This document shows, one piece after another, positions 1 to 7,321 of a DNA stretch of 7,873 bases. The notes beneath the pieces are model-generated. The model made no database searches. It was given only the letters and a program-made list of their open reading frames with translations, and was not told where the DNA came from. This DNA is from Bordetella parapertussis (GTDB taxonomy: Bacteria > Pseudomonadota > Gammaproteobacteria > Burkholderiales > Burkholderiaceae_C). The position numbers were made by a program, and so were the translations under genes. Position 1 is the first letter of the stretch; each line of letters starts with the position of its first letter. Where the stretch lies: contig CAMDJS010000096.1 of NCBI GenBank assembly GCA_945900685.1, positions 1 to 7,873 of the forward strand, read 5' to 3'.

Positions 1-148
1 GTTCCACCAAATCGGTTTCAGCAGGCGCTGCAATCAATCGGCCTTGATCGTCTGTTTCATTGTCTGCGGCAAAAGCAGGAACCAAGCTGTAAGCAGGGAG
101 CAAAGCCAAACAGATCAGGGACAGGTGAAAACGAAAAAAGGTGTTCAT
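1..148 (-). CDS. N-terminus of an unidentified exported protein (partial)
   Basis: An open minus-strand frame starts at ATG 148-146 and stays open to the left edge, giving 49 codons. The first 27 residues look like a Sec signal peptide: a short n-region with Arg6 and His8, a hydrophobic core (LSLICLALLPAYSLVP, about residues 9-24), and an AFA motif at 25-27 followed by Ala28, a good signal peptidase I site. The visible mature part (ADNETDDQ... to residue 49) is acidic and matches no family I recognise. There is no lipobox cysteine at the cleavage site, so it is probably periplasmic or outer-membrane rather than a lipoprotein. An in-frame ATG three codons upstream (157-155) is an alternative start; neither start has a clear Shine-Dalgarno sequence. 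The gene is divergent from the RidA-family gene. The exported nature is fairly secure; the function is unknown. Confidence 0.6.
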   Translation of the reverse strand, partial: MNTFFRFHLSLICLALLPAYSLVPAFAADNETDDQGRLIAAPAETDLVE

Positions 149-306
149 GAGTTGCATTTCATTGTTATGAAAACTATGGCGGCAATTAGGATTCGGATTG
201 TTCATCCAATACTTGAGTGCGGCAAGCGCAAAATAGGGCTTTGATGCGCAATACTGTGTTTGAGCAGCGTTTGCGAATTCTTTCTATTTCATTTTCAAGG
301 AGCCCC
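149..306. promoter_or_regulatory. Divergent intergenic region, probable promoters for both flanking genes
   Basis: This 158-bp stretch separates two divergent genes, so it should hold promoters for both. On the plus strand a weak sigma70-like pair is visible: TTGAGC at 260-265 and TCTATT at 283-288, with a 17-bp spacer and 4 of 6 consensus matches in each box. It would give a very short leader before the ribosome binding site at 297-302. On the minus strand I cannot pick a convincing promoter. A small dyad, GCGCA at 226-230 and TGCGC at 245-249 with 14 bp between, could be an operator half-site pair but is short enough to be chance. The promoter role follows mainly from the gene orientation. 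Confidence 0.35.
297..302 (+). promoter_or_regulatory. Ribosome binding site of the RidA-family gene
   Basis: AAGGAG lies 4 nt upstream of the ATG at 307. It is the only good Shine-Dalgarno sequence among the in-frame candidates (GTG 217, ATG 244, ATG 307), so it decides the start. The upstream codons would add residues with no counterpart in the family. Confidence 0.75.
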
Positions 307-771
307 ATGTCTATTCAAAACCGACTGAAAGAACGAAACATCCAATTGCCCGAGGTCTCTGCCCCTGCGGCGGCTTACCTTCCCTTTGTGCAAACAGGAA
401 ACCTGGTGTTCATCAGCGGCCATATTGCCAAGCAAAACGGCAAGCCCTGGGTCGGCCAACTCGGCACCAACATGGACACTGCCACCGGCAAACAAGCTGC
501 TGAAACAGTCGCCATCGATTTACTCGGCACCTTGCAAGCCGCCTGCGGCGGTGACTTGCACAAACTCAAACGCATAGTCAAAGTCATGAGCTTGGTCAAT
601 TCCAGCAGCAGTTACACCGAACACCATTTGGTTACCAATGGTTGCAGCGAATTGTTGGTTCACATCCTTGGCGAAGCAGGCGCACATGCACGCAGTGCGT
701 TCGGTGTGGCGCAATTACCAATGGGTGCCTGTGTAGAAATTGAGTTGATAGCCGAACTACATTCGGGTTGA
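307..771 (+). CDS. RidA/YjgF/UK114-family protein (longer, about 150-residue subgroup)
   Basis: The product is 154 aa, longer than classical RidA (about 128-130 aa). It resembles the bacterial subgroup with a slightly longer N-terminus and the signature GEAGAHARSAFGVAQLP (residues 122-138). RidA enzymes are small cytosolic trimers that hydrolyse reactive enamine/imine intermediates made by PLP enzymes. Aligning by eye with E. coli RidA, the carboxylate-binding Arg105 is Arg129 here and Glu120 is Glu144, both retained. Tyr17 is replaced by Phe27 (LPFVQTG) and Cys107 by Ala131. The fold and substrate-carboxylate binding are therefore likely conserved, but deaminase activity on the usual 2-aminoacrylate is unproven, and many members of this subgroup have no assigned role. 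The start at 307 is set by a strong RBS. The gene appears monocistronic: it is divergent from an exported-protein gene and converges on the efflux permease gene with 2 bp between stops. Family assignment is firm; function is not. Confidence 0.9.
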   Translation: MSIQNRLKERNIQLPEVSAPAAAYLPFVQTGNLVFISGHIAKQNGKPWVGQLGTNMDTATGKQAAETVAIDLLGTLQAACGGDLHKLKRIVKVMSLVNSSSSYTEHHLVTNGCSELLVHILGEAGAHARSAFGVAQLPMGACVEIELIAELHSG

Positions 772-773
772 AC

Positions 774-3700
774 TTAGCGTTTCAATCGTGCCCACAATCT
801 GCGGAAAAACTGACCCAAGTCATCCACATACAAATACACCACCGGAATCACCAGCAAACTGAGGAAGGTGGAAGTAATCAAACCACCGATGACTGACACC
901 GCCATGGGCGAGCGAAAGCTTGAATCGGAACTGCCCCAACCGGTGGCAATCGGAAACATGCCAGCGCCCATGGCAATGGTGGTCATGATGATGGGGCGAG
1001 CCCGCTTTTCACAGGCGTCCATCAGGGCGTCAAAACGGCTAAAGCCCAAATCCCGCTCCGCCACAATGGCGTACTCCACCAGCAAAATAGAATTTTTGGT
1101 GGCCACGCCCATGAGCATGATCAAGCCGATGAGCGAAGGCATAGAGAAACTCTTGCCCGTCAATAACAAAGCCACAAACGCACCGCCGATAGACAGTGGC
1201 AAGGCCGCCAAAATGGTGACCGGGTGCAATACGCTTTTGAATAACAACACGAGCACCAAGTAAATACACAAGATACCTGTCAGCATGGCCACCGCAAAAC
1301 TGGCAAACAACTCCTCCATCACCTCGGCATCACCCACTTCAACCAGCTTGATACCGGAGGGCAGTTGTTTCACCGAAGACAAATTTTTCAACGCTTCTTT
1401 GGCGTCGCCCAAGCCCACACCTGAGAGTTCAATTTGAAATTGGATATTGCGATCGCGGTTGTATCGGTCAATCACCGCCGGGCCGCCGCTGGGCTCTAGG
1501 CGCGCTACTTCAGCCAACAACACCGGGCCGCGCGCACCGGGCACGGTCAAGCGCCCGAGCAGGTCCAAATCTTGACGCGCACTGTCTGCCAGTTTGACCA
1601 TGATGGGCACTTGGCGTTGCGCCAAATTCAACTTGGGCAGTGCCACGTTGTAATCCCCCATGGTGGCGATACGCAATGTTTCGCCGATAGCGGCGCTGGT
1701 CACGCCTAAATCTGCGGCACGCGCAAAGTCCGGCAACACGGCAATTTCTTGGCGCACCAAACTGGCGCTAGAGATGACCGACCCCAGTCCAGGGACGGCG
1801 CGTAACTCACGCTCAAATGCGGTGGCGGTTTGCTGCAGGACAGTCGGGTCATCGCCCGTCAACATGACCAGGTATTTTTCGCCGGATGCGCCCAGCCCGA
1901 CCTTGATGCGCATACCCGGCATGTCAGACAACATTTGGCGTATTTGTTTTTCAATCACACCTTTGCGCGGCCTCTCGCCTCGCGCCGTCAATTGGATGGT
2001 GAGCGTGGCCATGCGGGTTTCGGCACTGGCCTGCGGCATGCTGGGGTCTGACCCTGCGGAGCCGCCACCGATGGTGGTGTAGACCGACTTGACCTGCGGC
2101 AAGCTGATCACACGTTGGCGCACTTCTTCAGCGGTTTGTTGGGTGAACGCCAACGATGTACCGGGTGGTAACTCGATACCCACTTGGGTTTGCGAGTTGT
2201 CATCGGGCGGAATAAAACCGGTCGGCAACAAAGGAATCAGACTGAGCGACGCGATGAAAAAAGTGGCGGCGCCCAAGGCTGTCCAAAACCGGTGGTGCAA
2301 ACACCAGCGCACCATGCGCAAATAAGTAGGCATCCAAAACGGCACCACGACCGGTTTGTTCGATGGCTTGAGCATGTAGGCGGACATCATGGGCGTGAGA
2401 ATACGCGCCACCACCAAGGAAGCGAACACCGCCAACGCAGCAGTCCAGCCAAATTGAACAAAAAATTTACCCGGCACACCACTCATGAATGCCGTGGGCA
2501 AGAACACCGCCACCAAAGTGAAGGTGGTGGCAATCACTGCCAGTCCAATTTCATCGGCCGCTTCCATGGCTGCCGCAAAAGGCGTTTTGCCCATGTGCAA
2601 ATGCCGCTCGATATTCTCCACCTCAACGATGGCGTCATCCACCAAAATGCCCACCACCAACGACAAGGCCAACAAGCTGATGACGTTGATAGAAAAACCC
2701 AAATACCACATGCCAATGAAGGCAGGCAAAACTGACAATGGCAAGGCCACCGCAGACACAAACGTGGCGCGCAAATCGCGCAAAAACAACCACACCACCA
2801 GCACTGCCAGCAAAGCGCCTTCGTACAACAAAATCAAGGACGCGTTGTATTCGTCCTTGACCGGTGTGACAAAGTCAAACGCCGTGGTGATGGTCACATC
2901 CGGGTGGGCCGCGCGTAGTTCTTCCAATGCTTTGAATACCCGTTCCCCGACATCAACTTCGCTGGCACCTCGGCTGCGCGCCACCTCGAAACCGACCACC
3001 TGCTTGCCATTCAAATAAGCCGCCGAGCGCTTTTCTGCAAAGGTGTCGGTCACTGTCGCGATGTCGCTCAATCGAACCAGGCCCCCTTGCCCAACCGCTA
3101 TCTCAAGGTCTGCCAATTCAGCAGCAGAACCCACGGTGGCCAAGGTACGCAAAGGCTGTTCACTGCCACCTAGATCGGTGCGTCCGCCAGCGCTTTCACT
3201 TTGCACTTGGCGCAATTGGCGCGACACATCGGCGGCAGAAATACGCAAGGCTTGCATGCGAACTGGATCGAGCGCGATTTCAACCTGCCGCTGCACACCG
3301 CCTACCCGATTGACAGCACCCACCCCTTTGATGGAGAGTAGACGCCTCACCACTGTTTGGTCAACAAACCAACTCAAACCTTCTTCATCAAAGTTAGGCG
3401 ATGTGATGGTGAACGCCAACACCGGTCCACCGGTGAAGTCGAGCTTTTTGACAATCGGCTCGAGCAAGTCACTCGGCAAGTCGCTGCGCGCCAAGTTAAC
3501 CGCTGAACGAATTTCATCCAAAGCCTCTTGTATGGGCTTCTCAATCCTGAATTCACAGGTGATCAACACCGAGCCGTCTTGCACCTTGGTGTAAATATTT
3601 TTCAAGCCTTGGGCTGAAACCACCGCATTTTCAATTTTGCGCGCCACCTCGGTTTCCATTTGTCCAGGCGAAGCCCCAGGCAAAGATGCGGTGATGACAA

Positions 3701-3833
3701 TGGTGGGCAAATCAAGGTCGGGGAAATTTTGTACCTTCATGCTGTTGAAGGACAACAAACCTGCAAAACTCAGCAATACAAACAGCACCACGCCGGGTAC
3801 CGGGTTGCGGATGGACCAGGCGGACACATTCAT
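774..3833 (-). CDS. RND (AcrB/HAE1-type) efflux permease, inner membrane
   Basis: This 1019-aa protein has the duplicated RND layout: TM1 at about residues 12-30, a large periplasmic porter loop (about 35-330), a TM2-6 block (about 333-487), TM7 at about 515-535, a second periplasmic loop (about 540-840), and TM8-12 (about 845-1003). Proton-relay residues are present: the Asp pair 399-400 in TM4 (LVVGILVDDAIVEVENIER, residues 392-410), Lys913 in TM10 (GVATKNSILLVEYA), and Arg945 in the CEKRARPIIMTT segment. It should be an intact proton/drug antiporter pumping substrates from the periplasm or inner leaflet into an outer-membrane channel. The substrate cannot be read from the sequence; the DD and ATKN motifs favour the multidrug (HAE) type over the heavy-metal (CusA) type. 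Its ATG overlaps the adaptor's stop in ATGA, so translation is probably coupled. A weak GGTGA lies 10 nt upstream of the start, inside the adaptor gene. Length and motifs show no truncation. Confidence 0.95.
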   Translation of the reverse strand: MNVSAWSIRNPVPGVVLFVLLSFAGLLSFNSMKVQNFPDLDLPTIVITASLPGASPGQMETEVARKIENAVVSAQGLKNIYTKVQDGSVLITCEFRIEKPIQEALDEIRSAVNLARSDLPSDLLEPIVKKLDFTGGPVLAFTITSPNFDEEGLSWFVDQTVVRRLLSIKGVGAVNRVGGVQRQVEIALDPVRMQALRISAADVSRQLRQVQSESAGGRTDLGGSEQPLRTLATVGSAAELADLEIAVGQGGLVRLSDIATVTDTFAEKRSAAYLNGKQVVGFEVARSRGASEVDVGERVFKALEELRAAHPDVTITTAFDFVTPVKDEYNASLILLYEGALLAVLVVWLFLRDLRATFVSAVALPLSVLPAFIGMWYLGFSINVISLLALSLVVGILVDDAIVEVENIERHLHMGKTPFAAAMEAADEIGLAVIATTFTLVAVFLPTAFMSGVPGKFFVQFGWTAALAVFASLVVARILTPMMSAYMLKPSNKPVVVPFWMPTYLRMVRWCLHHRFWTALGAATFFIASLSLIPLLPTGFIPPDDNSQTQVGIELPPGTSLAFTQQTAEEVRQRVISLPQVKSVYTTIGGGSAGSDPSMPQASAETRMATLTIQLTARGERPRKGVIEKQIRQMLSDMPGMRIKVGLGASGEKYLVMLTGDDPTVLQQTATAFERELRAVPGLGSVISSASLVRQEIAVLPDFARAADLGVTSAAIGETLRIATMGDYNVALPKLNLAQRQVPIMVKLADSARQDLDLLGRLTVPGARGPVLLAEVARLEPSGGPAVIDRYNRDRNIQFQIELSGVGLGDAKEALKNLSSVKQLPSGIKLVEVGDAEVMEELFASFAVAMLTGILCIYLVLVLLFKSVLHPVTILAALPLSIGGAFVALLLTGKSFSMPSLIGLIMLMGVATKNSILLVEYAIVAERDLGFSRFDALMDACEKRARPIIMTTIAMGAGMFPIATGWGSSDSSFRSPMAVSVIGGLITSTFLSLLVIPVVYLYVDDLGQFFRRLWARLKR
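3830..3833 (-). promoter_or_regulatory. ATGA stop/start overlap coupling adaptor and permease
   Basis: On the minus strand, TGA ending the adaptor (3832-3830) and ATG starting the permease (3833-3831) share the tetranucleotide ATGA. Such overlaps commonly allow a terminating ribosome to reinitiate, which would keep adaptor and pump synthesis in proportion. The arrangement is seen directly; coupling is inferred. Confidence 0.7.
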
Positions 3834-4924
3834 GGCACGACTTTCACCAAGTCACCCACGGTCAAAAAACCAGCACCGCGCACCACCACATTCGCGTCTT
3901 TGGGTAAACCGTCGGTGATTTCAATCATGTCAGCTTGCCGGCGGCCAACGGTCACTTTGAACAATTTGACACGCTGGTCGGGGCCCACGACATACACTTT
4001 TTGAAACCCATCGCGCACTACCAAGGACTGTTGCGGCAGCAGCATGGCAGGCGTGCTACCGAACTCAAATTCACCGCGAACAAACATGCCGGGCTTGAGC
4101 AAGCCTCGGGCTGAGGCTGGCAAATCCACATAGACCATGCCCGTGCGGTTTTGCGCATCGACGGTGGGAGCCAGCATACGGACCTGACCATTGACCTCGC
4201 CGCCACTTGAATCGGTGATGCGGACTTTTTGTCCCGGCTTGATGCGGAACAATTCGGTGGACACCAAATCTGCACGCCACTCTAAACGGTTGCCGCGAAT
4301 GATGCGGAACAACTCAGTGCCCAAACCAAGGACCGCGCCGACGCTGGCAGTGCGCGAAGAAATCACACCGCTATCGGGTGCTTTCACCTGTGTCTGCTGC
4401 AAACGCAATTGATAAACCGCCAAATTGGCCACAGCGGATTCAACCCGCGCTTTGGCCGTTGCCTCTGCCGTGACATCTTTGTTGAACTGCTGCGCGCTGA
4501 TCACGCCGCTGGGTTGCAAGGCGCGGGCGCGCTCTGCATTGGCCTGGGCTTCAGCAGCCACCGCACGCGCTTCGTTCAGCGCAGCTTTGGCCTGGTTGAT
4601 TTCAGTCAGTACGTTGTCATTGGCAAACACCGCCAACACTTGTCCTGCTTTGACTTGATCGCCCACGTTGACCCGCACTTCAGTCAATCTAAGACCGCCA
4701 ATTTCGGCGCCAATGCTGGCCTCTTGCCATGCAGCCACTGTGCCGTTGGCAGACAGGCGCATGGTGAGTTGCTGAACAGTGGGCTGGGCTACCGTCACGG
4801 TCATGGCGGGTTTGGTGACCGCCGCAGGCTGGGCAGGGATTTGTGCCTGCGCGTGAATGGCGAAAAACACAGCGCATGAACACAAGATCAGGCGATGTTT
4901 AGCCCTTAGAAGATTAAATACCAT
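3830..4924 (-). CDS. RND efflux periplasmic adaptor subunit (membrane fusion protein)
   Basis: This 364-aa protein has the order expected of an AcrA/MexA-type adaptor. A Sec signal peptide covers about residues 1-27 (cleavage AQA|Q28). The first half of the lipoyl domain is at about 61-103, with GTVAAWQEASIGAEIGG and VNVGDQVKAGQVLA. A helical hairpin at about 104-176 is rich in Ala, Glu and Gln, and the second lipoyl half is at about 177-208 (VKAPDSGVISSR). A beta-barrel follows at about 214-290 (IKPGQKVRI ... LLKPGMFVRGEF), then a membrane-proximal domain to the end. It should bridge the permease to a TolC-type channel. The hairpin is short, about 70 residues. The only cysteines, Cys15 and Cys17, lie within the signal core and do not form a normal lipobox, so the protein is probably a soluble periplasmic adaptor rather than a lipoprotein. 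The ATG is supported by GAGG 7 nt upstream. The gene is 40 bp downstream of parC and overlaps the permease by 4 bp. Confidence 0.93.
   Translation of the reverse strand: MVFNLLRAKHRLILCSCAVFFAIHAQAQIPAQPAAVTKPAMTVTVAQPTVQQLTMRLSANGTVAAWQEASIGAEIGGLRLTEVRVNVGDQVKAGQVLAVFANDNVLTEINQAKAALNEARAVAAEAQANAERARALQPSGVISAQQFNKDVTAEATAKARVESAVANLAVYQLRLQQTQVKAPDSGVISSRTASVGAVLGLGTELFRIIRGNRLEWRADLVSTELFRIKPGQKVRITDSSGGEVNGQVRMLAPTVDAQNRTGMVYVDLPASARGLLKPGMFVRGEFEFGSTPAMLLPQQSLVVRDGFQKVYVVGPDQRVKLFKVTVGRRQADMIEITDGLPKDANVVVRGAGFLTVGDLVKVVP
4241..4319 (-). repeat. Short internal repeat encoding TELFRI twice in the adaptor
   Basis: The 19-bp segments 4241-4259 and 4301-4319 match at 17 of 19 positions and lie exactly 60 bp apart. 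They encode the same six residues, TELFRI, at 223-228 and 203-208, separated by 20 residues. The first copy sits at the end of the second lipoyl half, where LFRI-like residues are usual in adaptors. The second is at the start of the beta-barrel, just before KPGQKVRI. It may be a tiny duplication or local conversion, or coincidence between two motifs that already resemble one another. Confidence 0.5.
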
Positions 4925-4931
4925 GGGTCTG

Positions 4932-4936
4932 CCTCA
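4932..4936 (-). promoter_or_regulatory. Ribosome binding site of the adaptor gene
   Basis: TGAGG on the minus strand lies 7 nt upstream of the adaptor ATG (4924-4922) and supports that start. It falls in the 40-bp parC-adaptor gap (4925-4964). In that gap I see no stem-loop followed by a T-run and no clear promoter, so readthrough from parC is plausible. Confidence 0.6.
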
Positions 4937-4964
4937 AAACAGATTCAACAAAAAGCGCCGGAAA

Positions 4965-7316
4965 TTACAACACCCGTAAAACATGGGTGGGCTTGAAACC
5001 AAGGTCAGCCACCTTCCCTTTGCGCGCGCGGGCTGCACGTGCATTATTCAAGCTTCTGATTTCCAGCGTTTCATCACGGGCTTTGCCACCGCGCCCCACA
5101 CCCAAAATACAAACGGAGCGTGTGTACGCTGCCGCACCTGCCAAACTGTCCTTGTCTTCCAAGTCCATCAGCATCAAGCCGCGACCGCCTTTTTCCATGG
5201 CCTTGAGTTCGGTGATGTCAAATGTGAGTATGCGCCCGCCAGAGGATGCGCAAACCACATGCGTGGCGATCGGCAAGGGTTCGGCACCGTTACCGCCGCC
5301 CACGACAGACGGCACGCACAAGGTTTCGCCGTCTTGCAAATTGATAAAAGACTTGCCGCCTTTGTTGCGTGAAATCAGGTTGTCGATGCAACAAATAAAC
5401 CCATAACCACCGGAACCACTGAGTAACAAAGTCATGGTGGTTGGGCCCGCAAAATAATGCACCAACTGGGTACCAGCTTCCACATCCACCAAGGTGGTCA
5501 CCGGTTGGCCATCGCCACGCGCACCGGGCAATGCCGCCACCGGCACCGAATACACGCGCCCGTTGGAGCCGAAGGCAATCAACAGATCGACGGTGCGGCA
5601 TTCGAAGGTGTCGTACAAACCGTCACCCGCCTTGAACGCAAAACTGCCGGGCTCGTGTCCATGGCCTTGGCGCGCACGTACCCAACCTTTTTCAGACACC
5701 ACCACGGTCACCGGTTCATCCACCACTTTGACTTCGGCCACGGCTTTTTTCTCGGCCTGTATCAAGGTGCGGCGCTCATCGGCAAACACTTTGGCATCGG
5801 CTTCGATTTCTTTGACCATCAAACGGCGCAATGAAGTGGCGCTGCCCAAAATATCTTCGAGCTTGCCCTGATCTTCGCGCAGCTCTTTCAATTCCTGCTC
5901 AATCTTGATAGCTTCCAATCGCGCCAATTGGCGCAAGCGGATATCCAAAATATCGTCGGCTTGGCGGTCTGAGAGTTTGAAGCGCTCAATCAACGCAGGC
6001 TTAGGCTCGTCGCTGTGGCGGATGATGCGAATCACTTCATCGATGTTGAGCAACACCAACTGGCGGCCTTCCAAGATATGGATGCGCGCCAGCACTTTGT
6101 CCAAGCGGAATTGAGAGCGGCGCTGCACCGTGGTCTGGCGAAAGCTGATCCACTCCTCCAGCATTTGCCGCATGGACTTGGGCACCGGTCTGCCATCCAA
6201 ACCGACCATGGTCAGGTTGATGGAAGAAGAACTCTCAAGGCTGGTGTGCGCCAGCAGCGTGGTGATGAGTTCCTGTTGTTCGATGGTGCGGGTCTTGGGC
6301 TCGAACACCAGGCGCACTGGCGCGTCTTTGGATGATTCGTCACGCACCAGATCCAGCACAGACAAGACCGTGGCTTTCAATTGTGTTTGCTCAGGCGTCA
6401 GCGCTTTTTTTCCGGTCTTGACCTTGGGGTTGGTCAGTTCTTCAATTTCTTCCAACACTTTTTGCGAACTGACATTGGGCGGTAATTCGTTGACCACCAA
6501 TTGCCATTGACCGCGCGCCAAGTCTTCGATGACCCAACGTGCACGCACTTTGAGCGATCCGCGACCCGTGGCATAAGCGTCCGAAATATCGGCTGCGCTG
6601 CTGATGATTTGACCGCCGCCGGGATAATCCGGCCCGGGCATGATTTGCACCAATTCTTCGTGCGACAGCTTGGGATTTTTAATGAGCGCCACGCACGCAT
6701 CAGCGACTTCGCGCAGATTGTGGCTGGGTATTTCCGTGGCCATGCCGACCGCAATGCCGCTGGCGCCATTAAGCAAGGCAAACGGCAAACGCGCCGGTAA
6801 CTGTTTGGGCTCTTCGGTGGACCCGTCGTAGTTGGGTTGAAAGTCCACCGTGCCTTCGTCGATTTCATCCAGCAACAAACTGGTGATACGCGCCAAACGC
6901 GCCTCGGTGTAACGCATCGCGGCAGCACCATCGCCGTCGCGCGAACCGAAATTGCCTTGGCCGTCGATCAGCGGATAGCGCTGAGAAAAATCTTGGGCCA
7001 TGCGCACCAGCGCGTCATAAGCCGCGCTGTCGCCGTGCGGGTGATAGCGACCCAGCACATCGCCGACCACGCGCGCGCTTTTTACCGGACGCGCTCCCAC
7101 TGCACCATTCGCGCCGCCAAAGCCCAAACCCATGCGCGACATCGAATACAAAATGCGCCGCTGCACCGGTTTTTGGCCGTCGCACACATCGGGCAAGGCC
7201 CGGCCTTTGACCACGCTGAGTGCGTATTCAAGGTAAGCGCGTTGGGCGTAATGGCCTAAGGCAATGCCGTCGTCGGATTCAGACGCATTCAAATCAAGTG
7301 AGGTTTGTTCAGTCAT
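4965..7316 (-). CDS. parC: DNA topoisomerase IV subunit A
   Basis: The 783-aa product is the DNA-cleaving subunit of topoisomerase IV, a cytosolic type IIA topoisomerase that decatenates replicated chromosomes with ParE. The winged-helix breakage-reunion domain (about residues 20-490) holds [12 protein letters not shown], the quinolone-contact segment [11 protein letters not shown] (93-103), and catalytic Tyr136 in [10 protein letters not shown]. The GIAVG isoleucine (Ile188), which wedges into DNA in this family, is present. A helical dimer-gate segment rich in charged residues is at about 400-520. The C-terminal beta-pinwheel (about 530-783) is short with a basic tail (ARARKGK) and lacks a clear GyrA box (QRRGGKG), fitting ParC rather than GyrA. 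I chose ATG 7316-7314, giving MTEQTSLD, 5 nt after the parE stop. A TTG at 7325-7323 would add three residues and overlap that stop, but related ParC proteins start at the ATG position as I recall them. Neither start has a clear Shine-Dalgarno sequence, so coupling to parE is likely. Confidence 0.96.
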   Translation of the reverse strand: MTEQTSLDLNASESDDGIALGHYAQRAYLEYALSVVKGRALPDVCDGQKPVQRRILYSMSRMGLGFGGANGAVGARPVKSARVVGDVLGRYHPHGDSAAYDALVRMAQDFSQRYPLIDGQGNFGSRDGDGAAAMRYTEARLARITSLLLDEIDEGTVDFQPNYDGSTEEPKQLPARLPFALLNGASGIAVGMATEIPSHNLREVADACVALIKNPKLSHEELVQIMPGPDYPGGGQIISSAADISDAYATGRGSLKVRARWVIEDLARGQWQLVVNELPPNVSSQKVLEEIEELTNPKVKTGKKALTPEQTQLKATVLSVLDLVRDESSKDAPVRLVFEPKTRTIEQQELITTLLAHTSLESSSSINLTMVGLDGRPVPKSMRQMLEEWISFRQTTVQRRSQFRLDKVLARIHILEGRQLVLLNIDEVIRIIRHSDEPKPALIERFKLSDRQADDILDIRLRQLARLEAIKIEQELKELREDQGKLEDILGSATSLRRLMVKEIEADAKVFADERRTLIQAEKKAVAEVKVVDEPVTVVVSEKGWVRARQGHGHEPGSFAFKAGDGLYDTFECRTVDLLIAFGSNGRVYSVPVAALPGARGDGQPVTTLVDVEAGTQLVHYFAGPTTMTLLLSGSGGYGFICCIDNLISRNKGGKSFINLQDGETLCVPSVVGGGNGAEPLPIATHVVCASSGGRILTFDITELKAMEKGGRGLMLMDLEDKDSLAGAAAYTRSVCILGVGRGGKARDETLEIRSLNNARAARARKGKVADLGFKPTHVLRVL
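6909..7028 (-). other. parC: Quinolone-contact region and catalytic tyrosine of ParC
   Basis: This stretch encodes ParC residues 97-136. Ser97 (AGC, 7028-7026) aligns with E. coli ParC Ser80, and Asp101 (GAC, 7016-7014) aligns with Glu84; both hold the water-metal bridge to fluoroquinolones in related enzymes. Asp at the second site is conservative and is what GyrA uses. Tyr136 (TAC, 6911-6909) is the nucleophile that attaches to DNA. Nothing here looks like a classic resistance substitution. Confidence 0.8.
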
Positions 7317-7321
7317 TTTTT

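Noticed and set aside
217..306. Upstream in-frame starts (GTG 217, ATG 244) for the RidA-family gene
   Set aside because: The added residues do not fit the family N-terminus, and only ATG 307 has a strong Shine-Dalgarno sequence.
752..766. Hairpin CCGAA-CTACA-TTCGG as a bidirectional intrinsic terminator
   Set aside because: The stem is only 5 bp and no T-tract follows on either strand, so it is not a credible intrinsic terminator.
2184..3594. Long plus-strand open frames (about 177-183 codons each) opposite the permease gene
   Set aside because: They lie wholly antisense to a well-supported RND gene. Their translations show no domains, only compositionally biased sequence rich in Lys, Thr, Ser, His and Ala, as expected of the complement of a membrane-protein gene.
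4409..4879. A 156-codon plus-strand open frame opposite the adaptor gene
   Set aside because: It is a complement shadow of the adaptor coding sequence with no domain signal.
4868..4882. Possible lipoprotein lipobox (LILC, residues 12-15) in the adaptor
   Set aside because: Leu directly before Cys does not fit a lipobox, and the hydrophobic stretch continues past it to a clean AQA cleavage site.
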